From: Bacillus haynesii
GTDB lineage: Bacteria; Bacillota; Bacilli; Bacillales; Bacillaceae
Assembly (NCBI RefSeq): GCF_001969855.1
Contig: NZ_MRBL01000003.1
Location: 186,001-250,000 of the forward strand
Length of the DNA stretch: 64,000 nucleotides
Direction of reading: 5' to 3'
Shown here: positions 44,825 to 53,383 of the stretch, piece by piece
Layout of the letters: each line of letters starts with the position of its first letter
Position numbering within the stretch: position 1 is the first letter of the stretch
Notes under the pieces: model-generated
What the model was told of the DNA's origin: nothing
The model's input: only the letters and a program-made list of their open reading frames with translations
The model's database searches: none
Position numbers and translations under genes: made by a program

Positions 44825-44965
44825 GAGTCAGAAAGGTGCTGCTCATCAGCAGCTTAAGAGGGGAAGCCGGCGAGAGTCCCGCGAGCAGTTCGGACAGGCC
44901 GAGAGCGATGAACCAAAAGCCGGAATAACCGCCTGGATGATGACCGCGTAATCTGCAAGGACAGA
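44825..44965 (+). promoter_or_regulatory. Cobalamin riboswitch (divergent) controlling btuFCD
   Basis: The 378-nt gap before btuF contains AAAGGTGCT, AGCTTAAGAGGGGAAGCCGG, GCGAGAGTCCCGCG and then AAGCCGGAATAACCGCCTGG, which correspond to the cobalamin aptamer core and B12 box. The middle (the usual CCCGCNACUG segment) is altered or shortened. A TATAAT at 44796-44801 is a likely -10. A terminator hairpin follows at 45011. Cobalamin would switch the btu operon off. Confidence 0.8.
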
Positions 44966-45010
44966 TGCGGTATAAGCGATGTGCACTTTTTGTACGTTCT
45001 TGGTTTGCTG

Positions 45011-45041
45011 CATCTTTACTGAGTAGAGATGTTTTTATTTT
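45011..45041 (+). terminator. Riboswitch-controlled terminator before btuF
   Basis: CATCTTTACT / AGTAGAGATG arms followed by TTTTTATTTTA, 20 nt before the btuF ribosome site. It fits a transcription-attenuation output of the cobalamin aptamer. Confidence 0.75.
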
Positions 45042-45060
45042 ATCCCGAGGAGGAAGCAGG

Positions 45061-46011
45061 ATGAAGAAGTTAGGGCTTTTATTGCTGTCACTGCTGTTGG
45101 CCGCCGGCGTCCTTAGCGGCTGCGGTCAAGCGCAAAAACCGGCAGATCAGCAAAAGCAGGAGAAGGCGGCTGAAGCGTTTCCGGTCACCATAAAAGATGC
45201 TTCAGGACAAGAGGTCAAAATTGAAAATGAACCGAAGAAAATCGTCTCTCTGATGCCGAGCAATACCGAAATTACATACGCCCTCGGCCTGGGGAAAAAA
45301 GTCGTCGGCGTGACGGATTTTGATACATATCCAAAAGAAGTGAAAAACGTTGAAAAAATCGGGGGCATGGAATTTAATACGGAAAAAATCATTTCGTTAA
45401 ACCCCGACTTGGTCCTGGCCCATGCTTCCAGCATGCAGAGTGCCGAAGAAGGGCTGAAGCAGCTAAAAGGTGCAGGAATTACGGTGGTGACCGTGAATGA
45501 TGCGGCCTCTTTTGAAGAGGCGTACCGGTCGATCGAAATGATCGGAAAGGCTGCCGGCGCAGAGGATCAAGCGGCGAGCCTGATCAAGAGCATGAAATCT
45601 GACCTGGCTGACATAAAGGAAAAAGCTGCCGGCATATCTAAAGCCGATCAAAAGAAAGTATTTGTCGAAGTGTCTCCGGCTCCGGACATTTATACAACCG
45701 GAAAAGGCACCTTTATGGATGAAATGCTAGAAGCGATTCATGCGGAAAATGCCGCTTCCGCGCAGAAAGGCTGGGCCAAGATAACGGAAGAAGCGATCGT
45801 CAAGCTGAATCCCGATGCGATCGTGACGACAAACGGCGAGTCTGCTGTCAGCGAGATTAAAAAACGAGGCGGCTGGAACGGTGTAAAAGCCGTCAAAAAT
45901 AACGAAGTATACGACGTGGACCCTGACCTCGTGACCCGTCCGGGGCCGCGATTGATCAAAGGGGTCGAAGAGCTTGCTGAACATATTTACCCTGACGTCT
46001 TTAAGAAATAA
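45061..46011 (+). CDS. btuF: Cobalamin-binding lipoprotein BtuF
   Basis: Extracytoplasmic B12-binding protein of 316 aa (B. subtilis YvrC). The leader ends in lipobox VLSGC (LAAGVLSGC, about residue 21). The TroA-like bi-domain follows, with IVSLMPSNTEITYALGLGKKVVGVTDFDTYP near the N-lobe. ATG 45061 has GAGGAGG upstream; a longer frame reaching 44965 runs through the riboswitch and is rejected. The 3' end overlaps btuC by 38 nt. It feeds BtuC/BtuD for import of cobalamin and cobinamides. Confidence 0.93.
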   Translation: MKKLGLLLLSLLLAAGVLSGCGQAQKPADQQKQEKAAEAFPVTIKDASGQEVKIENEPKKIVSLMPSNTEITYALGLGKKVVGVTDFDTYPKEVKNVEKIGGMEFNTEKIISLNPDLVLAHASSMQSAEEGLKQLKGAGITVVTVNDAASFEEAYRSIEMIGKAAGAEDQAASLIKSMKSDLADIKEKAAGISKADQKKVFVEVSPAPDIYTTGKGTFMDEMLEAIHAENAASAQKGWAKITEEAIVKLNPDAIVTTNGESAVSEIKKRGGWNGVKAVKNNEVYDVDPDLVTRPGPRLIKGVEELAEHIYPDVFKK

Positions 46012-47038
46012 CCGCTTCGCGGCATATGCCTTCAGCCTGTTGTTTTTGTCGGCATCTGTTCTTATGGGAATCTCTATCGGATCTTTGGAGATTCCCATTC
46101 CGTCTATTATCAAGGTTTTTTTGGACGAATGGTTTGGCATTCAAGGGTTAAATCCCGATCCGACAGAGGCGAACATCATCATGAAAATCAGGCTGCCGAG
46201 GGTGGTATTGGCCGCTCTTGTGGGCGCGGGTCTGGCTGCTGCGGGAGCCGGGTTTCAGGGGCTTTTGAAAAACCCGCTCGCAGATCCGTATACGCTCGGC
46301 ATTTCGTCAGGCGCGGCCGTCGGTGCAGTGGTCACGCTGTTTTTTGGGATTCAGCTGCCGGTGATCGGAAGTTTTACACTGCCGTTTTTAAGCGTTGCCG
46401 CGGCTGTTGTCGTGATTTTTTTGGTTTTGTTCTTTGCGCGGCTCGTACACCCTTCGTTGACCCTGTCTGCTTTGATTTTAACAGGGATCATCTTCAGTTC
46501 GTTTTTGGGTGCGCTTATTTCTCTCATGATCGCTTTGACCGGCGATGATTTAAAACCGATCGTCCACTGGCTGCTCGGCAGCGTATCGATGAGGGGCTGG
46601 GGCTATGTCGCGCTGTTTCTGCCCTTTTTTGCTGCGGGCGCTGCCGCGCTTTTGATCAGCGGGAGAGAACTGAATGTGATGACTTATGGCGAGGAAAAAG
46701 CGAGACTGCTCGGCGTGAATGTGAAGCGGAGTAAATATGTCGTTCTGTTGGCGGGAGCTATTTTAACTGGCAGTGCGGTTGCTGTGTCTGGAACCATTGG
46801 GTTTGTCGGCCTCGTCATTCCGCATTTTATCCGGCTTCTGTCTATTACGGATCACCGTCATCTCCTGCCGCTCTCGATGCTGAACGGCGCTTCGTTCCTT
46901 GTGCTGTCAGATCTTTTGTCGAGAACCATCATTGAGCCGTCCGAGCTGCCGATCGGCATTATTACCGCACTGGTAGGGGCACCTGTTTTCGGCTTTATTT
47001 TGATTCGGCGCTACCGGGGAGGGCGAGTTCATGATTGA
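45974..47038 (+). CDS. btuC: Cobalamin ABC transporter permease BtuC
   Basis: FecCD-family membrane permease of 354 aa (B. subtilis YvrB) with about ten helices. IRLPRVVLAALVGAGLAAAGAGFQGLLKNPLADPYTLG-type sequence (around residues 75-112) and GTIGFVGLVIPHFIRLL near 275 mark the family. The TTG start at 45974 lies inside btuF and has AAAGGGG about nine bases upstream, so it depends on btuF translation. It overlaps btuD by 8 nt. The proteins assemble as BtuC2D2 with BtuF outside. Confidence 0.92.
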   Translation: MLNIFTLTSLRNNRFAAYAFSLLFLSASVLMGISIGSLEIPIPSIIKVFLDEWFGIQGLNPDPTEANIIMKIRLPRVVLAALVGAGLAAAGAGFQGLLKNPLADPYTLGISSGAAVGAVVTLFFGIQLPVIGSFTLPFLSVAAAVVVIFLVLFFARLVHPSLTLSALILTGIIFSSFLGALISLMIALTGDDLKPIVHWLLGSVSMRGWGYVALFLPFFAAGAAALLISGRELNVMTYGEEKARLLGVNVKRSKYVVLLAGAILTGSAVAVSGTIGFVGLVIPHFIRLLSITDHRHLLPLSMLNGASFLVLSDLLSRTIIEPSELPIGIITALVGAPVFGFILIRRYRGGRVHD

Positions 47039-48317
47039 TGTCATCCGTGTGTCCGGCGGCTATGGAAAAACGGATGTCTTACAGGACATCAGCTTTGCTG
47101 TAAAGCCGGGCGAATTTTTAGGAATACTTGGTCCGAACGGCAGCGGAAAAACCACTTTGCTGAAAATGTTGTCGGGAACAATCGCACCTCGAAGCGGCGA
47201 GGTGCTGCTTGAATGCCGTTCAGTCGGGGCGTACCAAACGAAGGAGCTCGCTCGCAAAATGGCGGTCCTTCCTCAAAAAACGGAGCAGGCCTTTTCCTTT
47301 ACAGTGGAGGAAACGGTACAGTTTGGCCGCTACGCGTATCAATCAGGCCTTTTTCGGCAGCTGACAGCGGAAGATCATGATATCGTGAAAAGGGTGATGA
47401 AGCAGACAGACACACTTCGCTTCGCCCAAAAATCCATTCATGAGCTGAGCGGCGGAGAGCAGCAGCGGGTGTATTTAGCGCAGGCACTTGCCCAGGAACC
47501 CGAATATTTGCTGCTTGATGAACCGACGAGTTTTCTCGATTTGTCATTTCAAAAGAGTCTGCTTGATTTAATGAAACAAGAAACGGCTGCATCCAAACTT
47601 GCAGTGGTCGGGGTGTTTCATGATGTGAATATTGCGAGTTTATACTGTGACCGCCTGCTGTTGTTGAAAGATGGAAAAGCAGAAGTTCTTGACCGCCCGG
47701 AAGCTGCTCTTTCTGCCGAGCGTATCGGACGAGTGTATGATACGGGCATCACAGCGCTGGACCATCCTCAGCGTGCAAATCCGCAGTTTACGATCAAGGC
47801 GAAAACCATCCCGCAGAAAACCGAGCCCCTCTTTTTAAAAGAGCGAATTGAACAATATTTGCCGCACGGCATCGCATTTTCGGCAGACCGTCCGCTCCGT
47901 CTTCTGTCCCCTGAAGGGGGCTTTGCTTGGAGACGAAAACTTGTTTTCGCAAGCGGAAATAACTCTGGATGGCCACATGACCTGTCAGCCTTTGAAGATG
48001 AAACGCTATTTATCCAACATGATACTGAATTGGCTGACTGTCATATTGTGTCGTCGGAAAGCGGTGATCTTTGCATCGTCGGTATGAAAGATACGGCGGG
48101 GCGTTTGATCATGTGGGTGTTAGTTGACGGCTGTTTGCAAGATGGTCAATTTGTGAAGGCGATCAGCACTGCAGCAAATGCCGCAGCCCAGCACCATGTT
48201 CCGTGCGGTGATGTGCTTGTAGCGGCCACTCAATCCGGCCGGTCAGCGGATCAAGCCGCTTTTCTGATACAAATTCAAAATAAAACAGCGGCTTGTGTGA
48301 AAGCTTTAAAAGATTAA
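47031..48317 (+). CDS. btuD: Cobalamin ABC transporter ATPase BtuD fused to a CbiZ-like domain
   Basis: Protein of 428 aa (B. subtilis YvrA is similarly long). The first 250 residues are an ABC ATPase: Walker A GPNGSGKTT (about 36-44), signature LSGGEQQRV, Walker B LLLDEPTSFLDL, switch FHDVN. The last 165 or so residues are an added domain. Its order of motifs (LVDGCLQDGQFVKAISTAANAA, then DVLVAATQSGR) resembles adenosylcobinamide amidohydrolase CbiZ, which removes the aminopropanol side chain in corrinoid salvage. The canonical ATGTGTD loop is degenerate (AATQSGR), so activity is uncertain. The ATG overlaps the end of btuC. Confidence 0.88.
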   Translation: MIDVIRVSGGYGKTDVLQDISFAVKPGEFLGILGPNGSGKTTLLKMLSGTIAPRSGEVLLECRSVGAYQTKELARKMAVLPQKTEQAFSFTVEETVQFGRYAYQSGLFRQLTAEDHDIVKRVMKQTDTLRFAQKSIHELSGGEQQRVYLAQALAQEPEYLLLDEPTSFLDLSFQKSLLDLMKQETAASKLAVVGVFHDVNIASLYCDRLLLLKDGKAEVLDRPEAALSAERIGRVYDTGITALDHPQRANPQFTIKAKTIPQKTEPLFLKERIEQYLPHGIAFSADRPLRLLSPEGGFAWRRKLVFASGNNSGWPHDLSAFEDETLFIQHDTELADCHIVSSESGDLCIVGMKDTAGRLIMWVLVDGCLQDGQFVKAISTAANAAAQHHVPCGDVLVAATQSGRSADQAAFLIQIQNKTAACVKALKD

Positions 48318-48320
48318 TTT

Positions 48321-48348
48321 GACCTGTCTTTGGACAGGTTTTTTTATT
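48321..48348 (+). terminator. Terminator of btuFCD
   Basis: ACCTGTC / GACAGGT stem with a 4-nt loop and T7. Confidence 0.88.
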
Positions 48349-48407
48349 GTTTTAAAAAGCATCAGCTGAAGGTAAGATTTCATTCTTTTGTCCCAAATCC
48401 AAAAATA

Positions 48408-48431
48408 GTGTTGCTTAATGAAGCATAACAC
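48408..48431 (+). promoter_or_regulatory. Inverted-repeat operator overlapping the acid-sugar operon promoter
   Basis: Outer arms GTGTT / AACAC and inner arms TGCTT / AAGCA surround AATG. The element covers the -35 hexamer and half the spacer. A related sequence, GTGTTTCATAATGAAAC, occurs at 58400-58416 near the convergent SDR promoter, sharing the pattern GTGTT-n-C-n-TAATGAA-n-C. The binding protein is unknown. Confidence 0.5.
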
Positions 48432-48440
48432 CTTTATAAT
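48411..48440 (+). promoter_or_regulatory. Promoter of the acid-sugar catabolic operon
   Basis: TTGCTT (48411-48416) and consensus TATAAT (48435-48440) with an 18-bp spacer, 64 bp before the first start codon. Confidence 0.7.
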
Positions 48441-48448
48441 AAAGTTTG

Positions 48449-48462
48449 TGAAAGCGTTTTAC
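48449..48462 (+). promoter_or_regulatory. Catabolite-responsive element (cre)
   Basis: TGAAAGCGTTTTAC fits the CcpA site core and lies just past the expected transcription start, a roadblock position. Confidence 0.6.
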
Positions 48463-48504
48463 TATTTTATTGTTTAAAAATGCAACAGAGGGGAGCGAAG
48501 TCAC

Positions 48505-49407
48505 TTGAAAGTAGAGGGAATTATCCCTGCCATACTGACACCGCTTACAAAACAACAGGCTTTTCATCCGGAAGCAGCCGAAAAGCTGGTAAATCATTTA
48601 ATTGATTCAGGCGTCCACGGCATTTTTGCTTTAGGAACAAATGGCGAATTTCATTTATTCTCGCAAGAGGAAAAGCTTCAAATTGCTGAAACAGTTGTAA
48701 AAGCGGTTAATAAACGAGTGCCTGTTTTCATCGGAGCAGGAGAAAACAGTACTGAGGCGACCATTTCCTTATCCAATCAAATGGCGGATATCGGAGCGGA
48801 TGTTCTTTCGATTATTACGCCATACTTTGTCGCACCTTCGCAGGAGGAATTGTATCAGCATTTCCGCACGATTTCTGAAAATGTCGCGCTTCCTGTCCTG
48901 CTTTACAACATTCCGTCGAGAACAGGCGTATCATTGGAGCCCGAAACGGTTGAACGGCTGGCGGCATTGCCGAACATCATCGGCATTAAGGACAGCAGCG
49001 GCAGCTTCGCCAATATTAAGGCGTATCTTGAGCGTACAAAAGAACAGTCCTTTTCCGTCCTGGCAGGAACCGATTCATTGATTTTAGACACATTGAAGGC
49101 GGGTGGAACAGGAGCTGTGGCAGCCACAGCCAATGTGCTTCCACAAACTGTTGTTTCAATCTATGAATCTTTTAAACAAGGAAACATTGAAGAGAGCGAG
49201 CACTATCAACAGCAGCTGCAGCCGCTCCGTGATACGTTTTCACTCGGTTCACTGCCGGCTCCGCTTAAAAAAGCAGCGGAGCTTGCCGGCATCGACGTCG
49301 GACCGCCTAAACGTCCGATTGCAGAGCTGTCGGGAGAGCCGCTGCAAAAAGTGAAAAAGATGCTGGAAGGCTACGGAATTGAAGCAAAACTGACAAAGGA
49401 GCAGTGA
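48505..49407 (+). CDS. DapA/NanA-superfamily lyase (class I aldolase or dehydratase, substrate unknown)
   Basis: Schiff-base TIM-barrel enzyme of 300 aa. The catalytic Tyr134 is in LLYNIPSRTG, the Schiff-base Lys162 in IIGIKDSSG, and the substrate carboxylate loop is GTNGEFHLFS near residue 44. It is distinct from housekeeping DapA by context: it is first in a cluster with a DUF1537 kinase, PdxA2, an Fe-ADH and a symporter. Members of this superfamily cleave or dehydrate 2-keto-3-deoxy sugar acids, so an aldolase giving pyruvate plus an aldehyde is plausible but inferred. The start is TTG 48505 with AGAGGGGAG upstream. Confidence 0.82.
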   Translation: MKVEGIIPAILTPLTKQQAFHPEAAEKLVNHLIDSGVHGIFALGTNGEFHLFSQEEKLQIAETVVKAVNKRVPVFIGAGENSTEATISLSNQMADIGADVLSIITPYFVAPSQEELYQHFRTISENVALPVLLYNIPSRTGVSLEPETVERLAALPNIIGIKDSSGSFANIKAYLERTKEQSFSVLAGTDSLILDTLKAGGTGAVAATANVLPQTVVSIYESFKQGNIEESEHYQQQLQPLRDTFSLGSLPAPLKKAAELAGIDVGPPKRPIAELSGEPLQKVKKMLEGYGIEAKLTKEQ

Positions 49408-49411
49408 GGTT

Positions 49412-50581
49412 ATGAAGACGCTTTATCATTTTCAAACGGCCGCCCGAATTGAGGCTGGTGCACATTCACTCAATTTGCTTGGTGATCACTTAGATCAGAT
49501 CGGATTGAATCAGATTCGTTCGGTGTTTATTTTAACTCAGCCGTCGATCGTTTCTCTCGGCTATGCAGACCAAATCAAAGAGGTGCTGGCTGAGAAAGGC
49601 ATCTCAAGTGAAGTCAACACGGATATACAGCCGGAGCCGACGGAACAAAACATCGAAGAGGTTTTTCAGCTTTTTTCTGAAGGAGGCCATGACGCGATTC
49701 TAGGAATTGGCGGAGGCAGTGTGCTCGATGCGGCTAAAATCCTCTCTGTTCTGAAAACAAATGAAAAACCAATTTCAGCTTTGATTGGCACGAATCTCGT
49801 TGAAAAGCCCGGCGTTCCGCTTGTGCTGATTCCGACAACATCCGGAACAGGGTCAGAGGTGACGCCGAATGCGATTGTGACGTTCCCGGAGAAAGAATTA
49901 AAGATTGGTATGGTCAGTCCCTATCTGCTGCCCTCGCTTGTCATTTTAGATCCGGTTTTGACGACCGGTCTTCCAAAGGCGATCACAGCTGCAACCGGAA
50001 TGGATGCATTTACACACGCACTCGAATCCTATATTTCCAACAAAGCAAACCCATTCAGCGACATGTTTGCGCTTGAATCTATGAGACTGATTTCCTCCAG
50101 TATTCAGGAGGCCTACCATCATGGAAATAACTTGGAGGCAAGAGAGAAAATGCTCATTGGCGCCATGTATGGCGGAATGGCCTTGACAAGCGCAGGAACA
50201 GCGGCGGTTCATGCGATGGCTTATCCGCTCGGGGGAAAATACAAAATTTCGCACGGTGTGGCCAATTCAATGCTGCTTCCACATGTAACGGCCTTTAATG
50301 CGGATCATGTGACTGACCGCCTTTCGGATGTGGCTGGCGTGATTGGAATCGAATCAGAAGGTTCGAAGGCCAGCCAAGCAGAGCGGGTCATACGGAAAAT
50401 TGAAGAGTGGACCGCCGATTTAGATATTCCGCAAAATTTAAAGACATTCGGGGTATCAAAAGAGGATGTGTCATCGCTTGCTGAGGCGGCAGCCGACGTC
50501 AAACGGCTCATGGATAACAATCCAAAGCCGATGTCTATTGCGGAGATTGAAGCTGTCTATTTGAAATTGCTGGATATATAG
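49412..50581 (+). CDS. Iron-containing (group III) alcohol dehydrogenase
   Basis: NAD(P)-dependent Fe-ADH of 389 aa. The dinucleotide loop is GIGGGSVLDAAK (about residues 97-108), followed by IPTTSGTGSEVTPNAIVT. The metal ligands fall in GMDAFTHALESY, AVHAMAYPLGG and KISHGVANSMLLPH, where the Asp/His set is retained. It starts 4 nt after the lyase gene with GAGG overlapping that stop, so the two are coupled. A role reducing an aldehyde made by the lyase, or oxidising a hydroxy acid, is inferred. A 69-nt gap follows. Confidence 0.85.
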   Translation: MKTLYHFQTAARIEAGAHSLNLLGDHLDQIGLNQIRSVFILTQPSIVSLGYADQIKEVLAEKGISSEVNTDIQPEPTEQNIEEVFQLFSEGGHDAILGIGGGSVLDAAKILSVLKTNEKPISALIGTNLVEKPGVPLVLIPTTSGTGSEVTPNAIVTFPEKELKIGMVSPYLLPSLVILDPVLTTGLPKAITAATGMDAFTHALESYISNKANPFSDMFALESMRLISSSIQEAYHHGNNLEAREKMLIGAMYGGMALTSAGTAAVHAMAYPLGGKYKISHGVANSMLLPHVTAFNADHVTDRLSDVAGVIGIESEGSKASQAERVIRKIEEWTADLDIPQNLKTFGVSKEDVSSLAEAAADVKRLMDNNPKPMSIAEIEAVYLKLLDI

Positions 50582-50650
50582 ACTGCCGGAATCTGTACAT
50601 GGTTTTCACCATGGGCCTGTAAGAGGCTCACAAACAAAGGGGGAGTTTGG

Positions 50651-52054
50651 GTGGATGTCTTAAGCGGTTCGATCATAACGTTTATTTTGGCAGTGATTGT
50701 GGTATACATTCTCTTTACGACATGGCTAACGATGCGGTTTCGCAGTAAATCCAGTTCGGAATTCAACAATGCTGCCAAAACGCTGCCGGCGATTGTTGTC
50801 GGGATTTTGCTGATGAGTGAATTCATCGGCACTAAATCGACAATCGGGACCGCTGAATCAGCTTATACACATGGTTTGGCAGCTTCATGGTCGATTGTAA
50901 CGGTCTCGATTGCGTTTTTTATTTTTTCCTACTTCTTAGCAGGGAAATTTTATAAAACAGGCCAATATACGATTTCCGGGATTATTAGTGAAAAGTTTGG
51001 CCGTTCGACCAAGCTTGTCGTTTCTATCATTATGATTGTGGCCCTTTTACTTGTGAATCTTGGAAACTATTTAAGCGGATCGGCGGCGATTTCGTCTATT
51101 TTAGGTCTTCCGCTGATGACGTGTGCGATCATTACAGCGATTGTCAGCACCTTTTATTTTACGTTTGGCGGAATGAAGGGCGTTGCCTGGGTGACGATTC
51201 TGCATTCTCTTGTTAAATATGCGGGGGTTCTGATCACTTTAGGGGTTGCACTCTATTTGACAAAAGGCTGGGAGCCGATGACGCAGCAGTTGCCGGAGCA
51301 TTTCTTCACTTGGGACGGCAGCATCGGATGGGGGACAATCGGCGCCTGGTTTATCGGCAACATGGGGGCGATTTTTGCGACTCAGTTTATTATACAGGCT
51401 ATTACCTCCTCGAAAAGTGAGAAAGATGCAAAGAAGTCGACGCTCTATGCAGCGCTGCTTTGTCTGCCGCTTGCGATTGCCATTGGAGTCATCGGCGTTG
51501 CTGCACGGTATTTGTACCCGGAAATTGATCCGATTTACGCATTCCCGGTGTTTATGCAGCACATGAATCCTGTGCTGAGCGCGGTTGTGGCGACATCCCT
51601 TGTGGCGTCTATTTTTGTCGGCGTTTCAACGGTTGCGCTGGCGACAACGACGCTGATCATAGATGACTTTTATGTACCGAAAGCAAATCCGACACCGGAA
51701 CAGCGCATGAAAATTACGAGATATGTTTCTATTATCGTCGGTTTTATTCCGCTGCTCGGGGTTGCGCTGGCGCCGGAATTGTTAACGCTTTCTTTCTTTA
51801 CGAGGGCGCTTCGGACATCAATTGCCGTTGTGGCGGCGATGGGCTTTTATTTGCCATATTTTAATTCAAACCGCGGAGCAACCATTGGCTTGGCGCTTTC
51901 CGGCATATCAACGACGGTATGGTATTTATTGGACAATCCGTTTGGCATCGATAACATGTACATCGCCATCATTGTTCCGTTTATTGTGCTCGTATTGGAT
52001 CGTCTGATCAGCTCACCTGCGAAAAAAGAGTCAAATGTTGAGGAGGAATTATGA
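50651..52054 (+). CDS. Sodium:solute symporter (SSS family)
   Basis: Na+-coupled transporter of 467 aa with about 13 helices and the LeuT-like fold. SSS features include MSEFIGTKSTIGTAESAYTHGLAASW (about 56-81, helix 1-2) and SLVASIFVGVSTVALATTTLIIDDFY (about 316-341), with the Ser residues of the second sodium site. The cargo is unknown; SSS members include sialic acid, proline, pantothenate and sugar carriers. Its position in the catabolic operon makes it the likely importer of the operon substrate. Its stop overlaps the ATG of the next gene. Confidence 0.87.
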   Translation: MDVLSGSIITFILAVIVVYILFTTWLTMRFRSKSSSEFNNAAKTLPAIVVGILLMSEFIGTKSTIGTAESAYTHGLAASWSIVTVSIAFFIFSYFLAGKFYKTGQYTISGIISEKFGRSTKLVVSIIMIVALLLVNLGNYLSGSAAISSILGLPLMTCAIITAIVSTFYFTFGGMKGVAWVTILHSLVKYAGVLITLGVALYLTKGWEPMTQQLPEHFFTWDGSIGWGTIGAWFIGNMGAIFATQFIIQAITSSKSEKDAKKSTLYAALLCLPLAIAIGVIGVAARYLYPEIDPIYAFPVFMQHMNPVLSAVVATSLVASIFVGVSTVALATTTLIIDDFYVPKANPTPEQRMKITRYVSIIVGFIPLLGVALAPELLTLSFFTRALRTSIAVVAAMGFYLPYFNSNRGATIGLALSGISTTVWYLLDNPFGIDNMYIAIIVPFIVLVLDRLISSPAKKESNVEEEL

Positions 52055-53232
52055 TGAAACAAAGTGAAGTTTCCCTGCCGATAGATGGGCGCATCAGAGA
52101 AAATAAAACCGATTCGGCCAGAAAGGATGCGTTTTTGCCGACAGACTGCCCGCAAAACCATGCAGCCAACCTGCTGGAGCTGGACAATGGTGATCTGTTG
52201 TGCGTCTGGTTTGGGGGAACGCAGGAAGGCATCCCGGATATATCGATTTACATGTCAAGGCTTGAAAAAGGAAGCGGTGAGTGGACACAGGCAGAAAAGC
52301 TGTCAGGTGATCCTTCCCGCTCCGAACAAAACCCTGTGCTTTTCCAAGAGCCTGACGGTCGGCTCTGGCTTATGTATACGGCGCAGCTTTCCGGCAATCA
52401 GGATACAGCGGTTGTCAGATACCGGACATCGGATGATAGAGGCCATACATGGAGCGGGATTGACACATTGTTTGCCGAAGCAGGGACTTTTATCCGCCAG
52501 CCGCTCATTGTTCTGGATAACGGCGATTGGCTGCTTCCTGTCTTTTACTGCATCACCCTGTCGGGCGTGAAATGGACTGGAAACCGTGACATCAGCGCGG
52601 TGAAAATTTCATCTGATAAAGGCAAGTCGTGGGAGGAAGTGAAGGTGCCGGGCAGTACCGGATGTGTTCATATGAATATTGAAAAACTGCACGACGGCAC
52701 CTTGCTTGCGTTGTTTAGAAGCCGTTTTGCAGACTCGATTTATGTGAGCCGCTCTATTGATAACGGCCGCACCTGGTCAGAGCCTGAGCCGACCGAGCTG
52801 CCGAACAACAACTCCTCCATTCAATTTACAGCGCTTCAAGATGGGACGCTTGCTCTCGTATACAATCATATGAATGCGAATGAAACGACCGAAAGAAGAG
52901 CATCTCTATACGATGAAATTGAGGATGAGGATGATACAAGAACAGGTGTTGACACAGACGCGCGTCCAGCCTTCTGGGGAGCGCCGAGGGCGCCGATGAC
53001 TTTGGCGCTTTCCTGGGACGGCGGCATCACATGGCCTGTCAAAAGAAACATCGAAGTCGGCGACGGTTATGCGATGACGAACAACTCAAAAGACAAGCTC
53101 AACCGCGAGTTTTCCTATCCGTCGATCAAGCAGGGGAAAGACGGTGATCTGCATATTGCCTTTACGTACTACCGTCAGGCGATTAAATATGTGCGTGTCC
53201 CGCAAACGTGGGCCTCGGCCGGTCAAGAATAA
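52054..53232 (+). CDS. Cytoplasmic Asp-box beta-propeller protein (sialidase-fold)
   Basis: Six-bladed propeller-type protein of about 392 aa. Four Asp-box repeats (S-x-D-x-G-x-T-W) are seen: SDDRGHTW (Ser126), SSDKGKSW, SIDNGRTW and SWDGGITW. An FIRQPL and a CLLFRSRFADS-like (LALFRSRFADS) segment supply possible carboxylate-binding Arg residues, as in GH33-like enzymes. No signal peptide or anchor is present, so it should be intracellular, unlike classical sialidases. Start ATG 52054 has AGGAGG at 7 nt; ATG 52051 is also possible. A lyase, hydrolase or epimerase acting on an imported acid sugar is conceivable; the function is not established. Confidence 0.78.
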   Translation: MKQSEVSLPIDGRIRENKTDSARKDAFLPTDCPQNHAANLLELDNGDLLCVWFGGTQEGIPDISIYMSRLEKGSGEWTQAEKLSGDPSRSEQNPVLFQEPDGRLWLMYTAQLSGNQDTAVVRYRTSDDRGHTWSGIDTLFAEAGTFIRQPLIVLDNGDWLLPVFYCITLSGVKWTGNRDISAVKISSDKGKSWEEVKVPGSTGCVHMNIEKLHDGTLLALFRSRFADSIYVSRSIDNGRTWSEPEPTELPNNNSSIQFTALQDGTLALVYNHMNANETTERRASLYDEIEDEDDTRTGVDTDARPAFWGAPRAPMTLALSWDGGITWPVKRNIEVGDGYAMTNNSKDKLNREFSYPSIKQGKDGDLHIAFTYYRQAIKYVRVPQTWASAGQE

Positions 53233-53235
53233 AGC

Positions 53236-53330
53236 CGTTTGAACGAGCGCGCGGCACTGGCATGAATTGTATCCCTATATCGCATCATTTATAATTTAAG
53301 TTCGAGGGGGCTGTCCCAATCGTTTGAACG
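53236..53330. repeat. Direct repeat CGTTTGAACG flanking the regulator promoter region
   Basis: CGTTTGAACG occurs at 53236-53245 and again at 53321-53330, 85 bp apart (about eight helical turns). Each copy is itself a small dyad (CGTT-TG-AACG). A TATAAT lies between them at 53290-53295. They may be binding sites for the PrpR-like protein encoded downstream. Confidence 0.4.
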
Positions 53331-53383
53331 GACTCCCTCACCGTCTCCTTGACTGAGAGAGAATGAAAGAGGGGGTCCATTTC

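Noticed and set aside
44965-45060. Longer BtuF start upstream of 45061
   Set aside because: It would translate the riboswitch and terminator hairpin and would bury the lipoprotein signal peptide.
48505-53232. Reading the lyase/SSS/Asp-box genes as a sialic acid (nan) operon
   Set aside because: There is no NanE epimerase, NanK kinase or NagA/NagB, the sialidase-fold protein is not exported, and the DUF1537/PdxA2 pair points to C4 acid sugars.
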